Shown here: one piece after another, positions 1-7,864 of the stretch
Layout: each line of letters starts with the position of its first letter
Numbering within the stretch: the stretch's first letter is position 1
Assembly: GCA_024103175.1 (NCBI GenBank)
Contig: JAGFJE010000108.1
Span: forward strand, 1 to 44,290
DNA length: 44,290 nt
From: Phaeodactylibacter sp.
Lineage (GTDB): Bacteria > Bacteroidota > Bacteroidia > Chitinophagales > Saprospiraceae
Direction of reading: 5' to 3'
Notes under the pieces: generated by a model
What the model was told of the DNA's origin: nothing
Database searches by the model: none
What the model saw: the letters and a program-made list of their open reading frames with translations, nothing else
Translations under genes and position numbers: made by a program

Positions 1-156
1 TCTTCTCTATCTTACTACTCCAAAAAACGCATCGGCCATGCGCCTCCCGCCCGATGGATTTGGCGAAGCCAGAGAATAAAGAATGCTATGGAGTTTATCA
101 GATAATCTAAAACCAAAATAACGACCATAAAAGGCCAGCGGTCTAGCGTTGGACAA

Positions 157-186
157 AAGTCGGAAGTCGGAACGCGGAAGTCGGAA
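157..186. repeat. short-word array, unit AAGTCGG
   Basis: Three to four copies of the 7-bp word AAGTCGG, with one variant AACGCGG. The same word in the opposite orientation (ACTTCCG) forms the array near 20690-20750. The array lies between two imperfect inverted 17-mers (139-155 and 225-241; 14 of 17 positions pair). No convincing gene covers positions 1-297; the only long reading frame there reads through this array. Confidence 0.6.
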
Positions 187-263
187 TGGCTTTAGGCTTT
201 GCGCAACCCTTTGGCTATCAATAGTGTCCAACCTTAGACGGGTAGCCACCATAAAAAACAAAT

Positions 264-290
264 GCCCTGTAAATCAAAGACTTACAGGGC
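264..290 (-). terminator. hairpin terminator of the tRNA-fMet gene
   Basis: A perfect 9-bp stem GCCCTGTAA / TTACAGGGC with a 9-nt loop starts 8 nt beyond the tRNA 3' end. On the minus strand it is followed by a T-rich tail (plus-strand A-run 253-258), and on the plus strand by TTTTT at 291-295. It could therefore act in both directions. Confidence 0.75.
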
Positions 291-337
291 TTTTTAGTAG
301 CGGAGGCAGGACTCGAACCTGCGACCTTCGGGTTATG

Positions 338-649
338 CATGCCACTACAGCTTTCGCTGCCGCTGGTCCCGATAACTATCGGGAAATGCCAGCGTTTGTA
401 ACCTGGACTTTCTCTTCACCCTTTCCTTTTCGGGAGGAGGGTGTCCGCCGTTAAGTCTCTACACCTCCCGTGACGAACAAGTCGTCACGGTTTGGCTCGG
501 GATTACCACACCACAGGTTTCCCCGAATTTGACGGAAAATCACCCCGGCATTTCTGCCGAGGCAGCCCTTGCAAGACCTGCTGCTTCGCGCTTCGCGCGC
601 TTCGGAACCGGCTTGGTGGAAACCGGAACCACAACGGATCAGCATCTTG
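338..649 (-). ncRNA. group I intron, IC3-like, in the tRNA-fMet anticodon loop
   Basis: The intron sits between U33 and C34; its last base is G, as expected for omega-G, and the 5' exon ends in U. Core helices, in plus coordinates: P3 TCCGTC/GGCGGA (536-531 with 449-444), P4 TCGGGG/TCCCGA (526-521 with 502-497), P6 a 9-bp hairpin around 468-490, P7 GACTT/AAGTC (457-453 with 410-406), P8 CACCCT/AGGGTG (443-438 with 422-417). From memory of the Azoarcus tRNA-Ile IC3 intron, P3, P4 and P7 show compensatory changes while AAATTCGG, GGTGTAGAGACT and AGTCCAGG are kept. P9 is CGCTGG/CCAGCG (366-361 with 394-389) and contains an inserted 18-nt palindrome. A GAAA tetraloop hairpin lies at 359-348. No homing endonuclease is encoded, so mobility would need help in trans or RNA reverse splicing. 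I could not fix the P1 internal guide with certainty. Confidence 0.93.
367..384. repeat. 18-nt palindrome TCCCGATA-AC-TATCGGGA in intron P9
   Basis: Two perfect 8-nt arms with a 2-nt centre. It sits inside the P9 helix of the group I intron. A sister palindrome (TCCCGACA-GT-TGTCGGGA) lies at 26110-26127 in an unrelated intergenic array, so this looks like a dispersed palindrome family that entered a tolerant peripheral loop of the ribozyme. Confidence 0.7.
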
Positions 650-781
650 AGCCCGACGAGCTACCAACTGCTCCACTCCGCGATGTTATTTAACCGCCGC
701 GAACGGCTTCGTCTAATCATTAAACAAGCGATTCGCTGCGAAGTTCCCCAGCGGACTTTTTCCGCTGTTTGAATGGGCATG

Positions 782-812
782 CAAATGTAAAGGGTATATT
801 TTTAAAATGCAA
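782..812 (-). promoter_or_regulatory. Bacteroidota-type promoter for tRNA-fMet
   Basis: On the minus strand, TTG (812-810), a 20-nt spacer, then TACATTTG (789-782), an exact match to the -7 consensus TAnnTTTG of the Bacteroidota primary sigma factor. Transcription would start near 775, leaving a leader of roughly 90 nt before the tRNA 5' end at 682. A hairpin CAGCGGA...TCCGCTG (748-766) lies in this leader. No other candidate was found for the tRNA. Confidence 0.65.
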
Positions 813-825
813 CCTTTCCCTGAAA

Positions 826-3228
826 TTATTTTGTTACCAACAGCTTCTGAGCGCCAAAAGCCCCTCCTCCCCCACCCGGCCTGAGCCAGTACAAGCCCGG
901 CGCCCAGCCCCGGGTATCCAGCAGCAGGCGGGACTTGCCCCTGTCGGCAGCCGGAAAGAGGCGCACCTCCACCCGCTGCCCCAGGCCGTTGTACACCTCC
1001 AGGCGGGGGGCGCCGGCCGGTGGATCCGGAACGAACAGCTCCACCGTCACCTGCTCGCGGGCGGGGTTGGGGTAGATGGAAAGGGTGTTGAAATCACCGG
1101 GCCTCAGGGTGAGGGGGCCGGAAATAGCGGATTCTCCGAGATCTACGATCAGGTCGTCGAAGTAGAATCCATCCGCTGTGCCGCCGGCGGATATCATGAG
1201 GAACTGTATGGAGATGCTGTCGCCGGCCTCTACGTAGGGCGCCAGGCTGACCTCCTCCTCCACCCAGGGCCAGATGCGGTTCATGTAGGCGGGCGTCCAG
1301 TCGACATCGGTATAGTAGAGGCGCTGGGTGTATTTCCCGCAAAGGGGAAAGAAATCGCCGCCGTTGACGGAGAGCAGCACCTGGGCGAAATCGGGCTGCT
1401 CCCGGGAGAGGCTCCACTGAGCCTTGAAGGAGAGGATTGCCTTTTCCGGGTCCGGAATGTAGATTCGTTTGTTCAGCGTCAGGTAGTTCTCAGAGACGAG
1501 CTCGTAGTCGCCATCCGGAGAATCGGTGAAGGAGGAGGGCGGGGAGAAATACTGCTCCGTCGTCAGGCCCCAGCCGGTTTCTTCCTGCTGCCATTCGCCG
1601 GCGCTGCTGATCTCATCCAGGTACCCGGATTGACCGTCAAAATAGATCCAGCGCAGGGTATCGCGGCGGATCCAGGTTCCGTTGTCCAGTTCCAGCAGAA
1701 GGACAACTTCTTCGCCGTCGGCAATGTCATCGCTCAAAACGACGGGGAAACTGCCGGCGCGGGACTCCCACAATTCCAGCTGATAAGCCCGCGGATCGCC
1801 GGTACTGGCGACATTGGAAGAAAGCGGCGCCAGGTTCACCGTAAACGGCCCGTCTGCCAGGCCGATGCGGCGCAGGGTATAGTCAAGAGCCTGCACCCGG
1901 CTGGTGACGTACCGCACTTTTGGATAATCCAGCAAGGCGTAGTTGTGCACGGCCCGCAGCCCGGTGAGGTTCATGTGCATGGTGGCCAGGCAGTTGATTT
2001 CGATGCGGTCGATGGTAGGCCAGAAGGAGGCGCCCACCTCGGGAGTCATGGCCAGTATCCTGTTCTTTTCGGTTTGCTCGCCATACATCCAGTCGTCGGA
2101 GCTGCCGTTGGCCAGGTATCCCAGCGTCTCGGTAATGGTGCCGATACCGTAGAAGTTCTGGTAGGACATTTCCTGCGCGAGGGGCCCGAAGGCCTCCTGG
2201 TCGGGGGTGTACTCTCCGGTGTGCGTCCAGGGGTAGATCAGCACGTTGCTGAAGGTGTGGTAGTTGAGGGCGATGCGGAAGTCATGCTCCAGGCACAGCT
2301 GCCGGATGGCCCGGGTTTCCGGCTCGGAAAAAGGTTCCGGCCCGTGATAGGTTTGGGAGCCGGAATTGAAGGAGGAACCGGAGCCGGCAGCCCACTCGAA
2401 GCCGTAATTGCGGTTGAGGTCTACCCCGAAAGTCCCGTTTCCGTTATCGCGGCGGTTCTTGCGCCAGAAGCCGCCGCCGTCCGGGTCGGTAGTTTGGTTG
2501 TGTATGTAGCCGTCCGGATTGATGCAGGGCACCAGGTACAGTTCGGTGTGGTCGACGAGGGCGCGGACCTCGGCGTCCTTGTCGTAGTTTTCCAGCACAT
2601 ACCACATAAAGAAGATGAGTTGGGAGAGGCTGTTCGGTTCCCGGGCGTGGTGCAGGGCCGTGTACAGCAGTTCCGGCTCATCCTCGTCCACATCGGGGTT
2701 ATCGGACAGGCGCATCCAGTAGATGGGGCGCCCTTCGTGGGTCAGGACATCGCCGATGGGCTGCCGGGCGGAGATCAGGTGGGGATATTCCGCCGCCATA
2801 GCGTCGAGCTGGTCCAGCATCTCCTCGTAGGTGTAAAAGCCGCCCATGGAGCCCAGGACGAAATGCTCGGGGATGGCGTAGGGATACTGCCTGGCCACTA
2901 CGGCGTCGCAACTATCGCCATCGGAGCGCAGCTCCAATTCCTGGGCCAGGCGGGCGTTCTGTTCCAGGTAGTGGGCCTGTACATCGGCAATAAGGATGTC
3001 GGCGGAGAACCCGGCCTGGCGCAGCCGCCGGAGCTCCTCCTGCGAGAATTCGGAGGTGAACTTACCCTGCCCGTCCCAGATGCCGTGGGTGATGTCTATC
3101 CCGGCGGCCGCCAGTTCGCCGGGCAAATGGCCGTTGAGGTGGATGGTGGCCCGGGCATAGGGCGCCTGGGAGAAAAGGGCAAGCGGCAATAGGATAAGCG
3201 CGCAAAGCAAAAGAGTAGATAGCCTCAT
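826..3228 (-). CDS. secreted M14 zinc carboxypeptidase with T9SS sorting domain
   Basis: 800 aa. A Sec signal peptide covers residues 1-21 (ALFSQ). The M14 peptidase domain spans about 125-440: zinc ligands H194 and E197 in HAREP, third ligand H324 in NYHTFS, and general base E397 in TPEVG. A beta-rich region (about 440-720) follows, and the last 80 residues begin with the SIYPNP motif and form a type A type IX secretion domain. The protein should cleave C-terminal residues from peptides or peptidoglycan stems outside the cell; which one cannot be told. It stands alone, convergent with nothing: its 3' end faces the tRNA promoter only about 15 nt away, and 188 nt separate its start from the response regulator gene. 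All catalytic residues expected for the family are present. A long open antisense frame covers the gene and is a composition artefact. Confidence 0.93.
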   Translation of the reverse strand: MRLSTLLLCALILLPLALFSQAPYARATIHLNGHLPGELAAAGIDITHGIWDGQGKFTSEFSQEELRRLRQAGFSADILIADVQAHYLEQNARLAQELELRSDGDSCDAVVARQYPYAIPEHFVLGSMGGFYTYEEMLDQLDAMAAEYPHLISARQPIGDVLTHEGRPIYWMRLSDNPDVDEDEPELLYTALHHAREPNSLSQLIFFMWYVLENYDKDAEVRALVDHTELYLVPCINPDGYIHNQTTDPDGGGFWRKNRRDNGNGTFGVDLNRNYGFEWAAGSGSSFNSGSQTYHGPEPFSEPETRAIRQLCLEHDFRIALNYHTFSNVLIYPWTHTGEYTPDQEAFGPLAQEMSYQNFYGIGTITETLGYLANGSSDDWMYGEQTEKNRILAMTPEVGASFWPTIDRIEINCLATMHMNLTGLRAVHNYALLDYPKVRYVTSRVQALDYTLRRIGLADGPFTVNLAPLSSNVASTGDPRAYQLELWESRAGSFPVVLSDDIADGEEVVLLLELDNGTWIRRDTLRWIYFDGQSGYLDEISSAGEWQQEETGWGLTTEQYFSPPSSFTDSPDGDYELVSENYLTLNKRIYIPDPEKAILSFKAQWSLSREQPDFAQVLLSVNGGDFFPLCGKYTQRLYYTDVDWTPAYMNRIWPWVEEEVSLAPYVEAGDSISIQFLMISAGGTADGFYFDDLIVDLGESAISGPLTLRPGDFNTLSIYPNPAREQVTVELFVPDPPAGAPRLEVYNGLGQRVEVRLFPAADRGKSRLLLDTRGWAPGLYWLRPGGGGGAFGAQKLLVTK

Positions 3229-3416
3229 AACTGGATTGATTTAGGTCATACGGATCATAGAATAGCCGGATGCAGCAAATTTAGCTATAAATTTTGGAGT
3301 GTACGGCGGGCCACTTCCAAATGCCTTTGCGCCCGTGCCGATGTGATCATCCACCGCAGGGACGGAACCATCCGCGGCCGGATCAGTTATGATTAAGGGC
3401 CTGGCGGACAAACAAG

Positions 3417-4142
3417 CTAAATTGAATAATTTCTGATCCTTTCCAAAAAGGTTTCTTTATAAGATTTGGAAACAGGAACTTCCACCTCTTCAGTCAAGGT
3501 AATGAAACCATTTTTAAAGGCTTTGACATAGGCCAGATTAATGATATAAGAACGGTGTATTCTCACAAAGTCATAATCGGAAAGCATTTTTTCGACCTCT
3601 AACAGCTCGCGAGAAACGACTTTCTTTCTCCCATTCAAAAAGAAGAAAGTGGTAGAGCTGTTGCTGGCTTTGCACATTAAAATATCCTTAATGGAAATAA
3701 GCTCGAAACCTCCATGCAGGGGGATTTTGAATTTAAGCGACTGCTTATTCAGTTTTTTGAGGATGACTTCCTGTTTCTTTTGCTTTCGGCGTTCTATTGC
3801 CCGGTTGACTGCTTCCTGCAGGAAATCGGGATTTATGGGTTTTAAAAGGTAATCGCAGGCATTTTCACGAAATGCCTGGGAGGCATACTCCTTATATGCG
3901 GAAAGGAATATGACCTCAAAGTCGAAGTTCCCCGTATTATCCAGGATCTGAAAACCATTTTCCTGAGCGGAGAGTCGGACGTCTAAAAAGATCAGATCGG
4001 GCACCTCCCTTTCAATAACCTCAAGAGCTTCTTTCAAATTGCCCGCTTCACCACTGACAACAATATCGGGACAGTATTTATCGAGGAATTTTTTTAGCGT
4101 TTCTCTGCTTCCCAGTTCGTCTTCAATGATAATTGTTCGCAT
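3417..4142 (-). CDS. LytTR-family response regulator
   Basis: 241 aa. The receiver domain (1-120) has the acidic pair E7/D8, phosphoacceptor D54 in IFLDVRLS, S81 and K101 in YLLKPI. A LytTR DNA-binding domain (about 138-241) follows, with the usual HRSYIINL motif and a closing KSYKE segment. It is encoded 25 nt downstream of the propeller kinase gene on the same strand, so the two form a LytS/LytT-like pair and are probably cotranscribed. Candidate targets are the divergent exported genes that begin at 7865; that is inference from position only. LytTR proteins usually bind direct repeats; none was confirmed by eye in 7384-7864. Confidence 0.93.
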   Translation of the reverse strand: MRTIIIEDELGSRETLKKFLDKYCPDIVVSGEAGNLKEALEVIEREVPDLIFLDVRLSAQENGFQILDNTGNFDFEVIFLSAYKEYASQAFRENACDYLLKPINPDFLQEAVNRAIERRKQKKQEVILKKLNKQSLKFKIPLHGGFELISIKDILMCKASNSSTTFFFLNGRKKVVSRELLEVEKMLSDYDFVRIHRSYIINLAYVKAFKNGFITLTEEVEVPVSKSYKETFLERIRNYSI

Positions 4143-4167
4143 TATTGGAATATTTTGGCGGCTGAAC

Positions 4168-7100
4168 TCAAACAGGGACGCTCCTGAGGTTTAGGCTGAT
4201 AACAACCATTGTACCCGTTTCATCCGGGTGGCTTTCGGCTATGTCCTGGATTTTTACCTCTGATTCGATTTGATACAGGTCATTAAGTATTCTGAGCCGG
4301 CCCAGAACATTTCTGATGCCCCTGGATTTTCTCCCTGCCAAGTTGAGGTGTTCGGGTTTGAAGGATTTTTTCCAGCCGACGCCGTTATCCCTTACCGTAC
4401 AAACCAACTTGTCTTTCATTTTTTTAAATTCTACCTGCAATTTTCCCTGAGTATCTCTACCCTCAAAAGCGTGCATTATCGAATTCTCCACGAAAGGCTG
4501 GACGATCATGGAGGGGATTAAATGTTTTTTTTCATCCAATGCAGGGTCAACGGTAATTGCAAATTCAAATGCCGCTCTTTTTCGCAGCTTCTGGAGCTTG
4601 ACGTATAAATTTAAAAACTTTATTTCTTCGGACAAAGTAACCATAGTGGAATCGGAATGGTCCAGGATTATCCTCATCAGCTCTGCAAAATCTGAAAGGT
4701 TGCGGCTTGCACTTCGGCTGTCTTCCTCGACTATGGAGCCGCTTATGGCGTTCAATGTATTATACATAAAATGGGGGTTCATTTGAGTACGCCAGGCCTT
4801 CAGCCATGCCTCCTTTACTTCATTTCGCAGGCGTTCTTCCTCTATTTGCAGATTACGTATCTTCTCCCTTTGCCTGCTTCTGAAATACCGGGCCAGGAAA
4901 AAAACGGCCAACAGGGCCAGGAAAGCTCCCAGAGCATATCGCACCAATTTTCTTTCAAAAAAAGCCGGGACGATCTTCAGGCGTACAGCCAATTGCCGGC
5001 TGACAGGCTCTCCATAGCCATTGGTACCCATTGCTCTGAAGATGTATTTCCCGGGGCTCAGATTGGCGTACACCGCAGTGTTGTTATCGCTCCATTCCGT
5101 CCACCTGTTGTCCCAGCCTTCCAGCCTGTACTTATATTTGATATCGCTTGGAAAGGTGAAATCCATTACGGAAAGTTCAAACTCCACGTAATTATCAGCG
5201 GAAGACAGCACGATCTCCTCCATTTCATAGATAGGTTTGTCGAGGACAACCTCTTTCCCAAAAACGCTACAGGAGGCCAGCAATAATTTGGGCTGGAAAG
5301 AGGGTTCAAGGCTTTTGACCACACCGGGATGAAAGAACACCACTCCATAAGCTCCACCGAAAAACAACCTGCCCTCGTTGTCCCTGGCATAAGCTCCCGA
5401 GTTAAAATCCTCAAAAGGCAGGCCATCCTTGCGCCCGTAGTTGAGTATTGACTTTGAGTCCATATTAATTTTCGAAATGCCCTTATTGGTGGCCAGCCAT
5501 AGGTTTCTGTTATCATCCTGGAGGATGCTGTAAACCACACCTCCGGAAAGGCCATCCTTTCGGCTCAGGAAATCCTGGAATTGATTGGTAGCCAGGTCAA
5601 ATACGGCAACCCCATGGCCATGGGTACCCAGTAGTAATTGACGGAGCACCGTATCTTCATGGATGAAGAGTATTCCGTGGGAGAAGGAGGCATCATATTC
5701 GGTAAATTTCTCATCCTCCCGGTCAAAAGCATAGAATTTATCACCTGAGGCCCCGGCCCATAACCTCCCGGACCTGTCTATATGTATAGCAAAGGTATGG
5801 TATTGGTCTTTGGGATAGGCCCTGCCCGGAAAATTATAATTATTGAAGGCCTCTGTGGAGGGATTGTAGACACTAATACCGTTCATTCTGGCAATCCAGA
5901 CCCTCCCTTTTTCATCCTCCACCAATTCACGGATAGCCCTATCCTGTGACAGGCTACCAGGTTGGCCGGTATCCTGCCTATATACCGAGAACTTTTCATT
6001 CTCCGGGTTAAATTCCAGCAGTCCGTCCGAAAAAGTAGAGAACCACAGATTGCCGGAGCTGCTCTCCATTATGTAGGAGACACTATGCTTTTCGAACCGG
6101 GCGCCATTCGCCGGCACTTCCTTGCTGCCGACAGACAAGGGGTCAAACTCCTCAAACTTCATTAACCCGTATCGGGGAGCACTTACCCAAAATGCATTCC
6201 GGCTATCCCTGCACAGAGCAAAGATGCTGTTATTACTGTTGAACAGGGGGTCCAGCGCATCTACGATAAAATGAGAGAACCAGGTTTTTTGTTCCTGGAT
6301 CTTCGTTATCCCAAGGTTGAGGTAAACCCAGTGTACTCCAAATTGCCCATGAAAAACACCGTTTATCCCCGTACCAGGAAGGCTTTGATCATCGCATTTC
6401 ACATGCTCAACCACCTCGAATTCAAAAGAAGTATTGTCTATTATGAGGATGGCCCAGCGCGTTGCCAGCCATATGTTTCCCTTGGCATCCTCCGTAATGC
6501 TTTGAATGGGAATGTCCGTGCTCTTCCAATCGATAAAGCTGGCGACGGGTTCGAAAAAGGAAAAACTCGAATCGCCCTGGCCCTGGTAATAAAACACCTT
6601 CCCTGAAAGCGTGCTTCCCCAAAGCCGGCCCAACCCATCTACATGAAGATGGTTTATCTTCTCACCGGCCAGGCCCTCATGCCTGGAAAAAACTTTCCCG
6701 ATCCGGAAAGTTTCTGTGTCGCCGAATTCTATTTTAAAGGCGCCGGTTTCATCAAAACACCAGATATTGCCCTCTTTATCGCGAATTGCCTTTTCCACAT
6801 TTTCCCCCATTGATGGAATATCCGGAAAAACGGTTTTACCCGTCGCACCATGAAGCCGGTATATTTTCTGCTTTTCTGACCTGTCATTCTGGGTGATCCA
6901 GATATAGCCGAACTTATCGGGAATAGGCGCCCAGTTGAAGTTCGCCTCAAAGGGAAGCTCAACCCGATGAAACTTTTCTTTTATTCTGTCAAACCTTGCC
7001 AGCGTGCTCAAACCTCCTACCCACAGCTCTCCGGCGCCGTCTTCAAAAAGGTAAAAAATGGAAGAACTCGGCAGGGATTCCGGATCGCTCACCTCATGGC

Positions 7101-7383
7101 AGAAATACCTGAAATTATAGCCGTTATAGCGGTATAGCCCATCCAGTGTTGCAAACCACATGAACCCGAACCTGTCCTGGTATACATTCATGACTTCACT
7201 GGTATACAGGCCGTCTTCAGCATTGATGTGGCTAAACAAATAACGGGTATTCTGCCCGGATAATGGAAGATAAAAAAACAAGGGCCCCAGGATGATAAAA
7301 AAGAATGAGAAAGGCCTCCTCAGGAAGAATTCAAGCCGGGAGGTTATTTTCTGGACGCCTGAATGATTATTCCAATGGACCAT
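4168..7383 (-). CDS. propeller sensor histidine kinase (LytS-type kinase core)
   Basis: 1071 aa. An N-terminal hydrophobic segment (about 20-45) serves as signal anchor. Many repeats of the regulator-propeller type (such as RFGFMWFATLDGLYRYNGYNF and NLWLATNKG) build two seven-bladed propellers up to about residue 700; a Y_Y_Y domain follows, with VKYKYRLEG-like sequence near 755-810. A membrane helix lies at about 815-835. The cytoplasmic core is a His_kinase (LytS) domain with H871 in QMNPHFMYNTLN and an HATPase domain with N box FVENSIMHAF and DNGVGW. It should sense an extracellular ligand, likely a glycan or its products, and phosphorylate the adjacent LytTR regulator. No DNA-binding domain is fused, unlike the hybrid protein at 14317. 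The only start upstream of the anchor is the one chosen. Confidence 0.92.
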   Translation of the reverse strand: MVHWNNHSGVQKITSRLEFFLRRPFSFFFIILGPLFFYLPLSGQNTRYLFSHINAEDGLYTSEVMNVYQDRFGFMWFATLDGLYRYNGYNFRYFCHEVSDPESLPSSSIFYLFEDGAGELWVGGLSTLARFDRIKEKFHRVELPFEANFNWAPIPDKFGYIWITQNDRSEKQKIYRLHGATGKTVFPDIPSMGENVEKAIRDKEGNIWCFDETGAFKIEFGDTETFRIGKVFSRHEGLAGEKINHLHVDGLGRLWGSTLSGKVFYYQGQGDSSFSFFEPVASFIDWKSTDIPIQSITEDAKGNIWLATRWAILIIDNTSFEFEVVEHVKCDDQSLPGTGINGVFHGQFGVHWVYLNLGITKIQEQKTWFSHFIVDALDPLFNSNNSIFALCRDSRNAFWVSAPRYGLMKFEEFDPLSVGSKEVPANGARFEKHSVSYIMESSSGNLWFSTFSDGLLEFNPENEKFSVYRQDTGQPGSLSQDRAIRELVEDEKGRVWIARMNGISVYNPSTEAFNNYNFPGRAYPKDQYHTFAIHIDRSGRLWAGASGDKFYAFDREDEKFTEYDASFSHGILFIHEDTVLRQLLLGTHGHGVAVFDLATNQFQDFLSRKDGLSGGVVYSILQDDNRNLWLATNKGISKINMDSKSILNYGRKDGLPFEDFNSGAYARDNEGRLFFGGAYGVVFFHPGVVKSLEPSFQPKLLLASCSVFGKEVVLDKPIYEMEEIVLSSADNYVEFELSVMDFTFPSDIKYKYRLEGWDNRWTEWSDNNTAVYANLSPGKYIFRAMGTNGYGEPVSRQLAVRLKIVPAFFERKLVRYALGAFLALLAVFFLARYFRSRQREKIRNLQIEEERLRNEVKEAWLKAWRTQMNPHFMYNTLNAISGSIVEEDSRSASRNLSDFAELMRIILDHSDSTMVTLSEEIKFLNLYVKLQKLRKRAAFEFAITVDPALDEKKHLIPSMIVQPFVENSIMHAFEGRDTQGKLQVEFKKMKDKLVCTVRDNGVGWKKSFKPEHLNLAGRKSRGIRNVLGRLRILNDLYQIESEVKIQDIAESHPDETGTMVVISLNLRSVPV

Positions 7384-7864
7384 GGCGTGCGGCCAATTTT
7401 AGAATAATTTAAATAAAAAAATCCGCTTTTGCCCTTTTAGTTGTCCGGAAGGAACCTCCTTCTTGTCGGCATGCATTTCAATCTACTGATATTCAGTTTT
7501 TTGTATTTCAAAGACAGCAAGCAGGCCCAGTATTCGGAATTTACATCCACAAGTTTTTCCCGTACATCCGGCAGTTCAACAATGCCGTCCACAAGTTAAC
7601 CCGAACAGCCGGGCTGAAAGTTTAATAAATTTGATATGAACGAAAAAAATGATCTGAATCCCGGCTGTGCTTCATTAAAGAGTTCGTAAACGATACAAGC
7701 AGCTTTATTCTGAACCCGGCGAATGACGAGGTTCCACTTCAACTTTCTACTCTCCTCAATCGAAGATTGCACTAAAATTTTCCGGCAGTGAGCCATTTGG
7801 GAATGATGGGCACGCTCTGAATTCCGGCGCACTATCATAAGTATTCAGTATACCGGTTAAAATA
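7384..7864. other. 481-nt divergent intergenic region
   Basis: It separates the kinase gene (minus) from the exported-protein gene at 7865 (plus), so promoters and regulator sites of both should be here. Short reading frames inside it show no protein-like features. I found no clear TAnnTTTG promoter and no convincing hairpin. Confidence 0.5.

Larger units (their letters stand above)
298..682 (-). tRNA. initiator tRNA-fMet(CAT) interrupted by a group I intron
   Basis: On the minus strand the 5' exon is 682-650 (33 nt, ending at U33) and the 3' exon is 337-298 (40 nt, starting with anticodon CAT). Joined, they give a standard 73-nt cloverleaf: D stem GAGC/GCTC, anticodon stem TCGGG/CCCGA with loop CTCATAA, T stem GCAGG/CCTGC with loop TTCGAGT, discriminator A73. 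Initiator hallmarks are visible: the first acceptor position is a C1xU72 mismatch, the anticodon stem has three consecutive G:C pairs, and 11:24 is A:U (purine:pyrimidine). CCA is not encoded. The exons are 312 nt apart; that insert is a group I intron, listed separately. No other tRNA was recognised in the window, so whether the genome holds an uninterrupted initiator gene cannot be told. What is seen is the cloverleaf and the split; that the gene is active is inferred from the promoter and terminator around it. Confidence 0.95.

Noticed and set aside
7..261. 84-codon minus-strand frame at the window start
   Set aside because: It reads through the AAGTCGG array and has no domain-like segments or export signal.
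451..645. Minus-strand 64-codon frame inside the tRNA intron as a possible homing endonuclease
   Set aside because: Too short, overlaps the ribozyme core, and has no LAGLIDADG, GIY-YIG or HNH motif.
338..649. Insert in the tRNA as an integrated mobile island or a bulge-helix-bulge intron
   Set aside because: The insert has group I core helices and terminal G; there is no att-site duplication and no archaeal-type bulge-helix-bulge at the junction.
769..3192. 807-codon plus-strand open frame antisense to the carboxypeptidase
   Set aside because: The minus strand has a full M14 domain with all zinc ligands; the plus frame has no recognisable domain and a composition typical of antisense frames in GC-rich genes.
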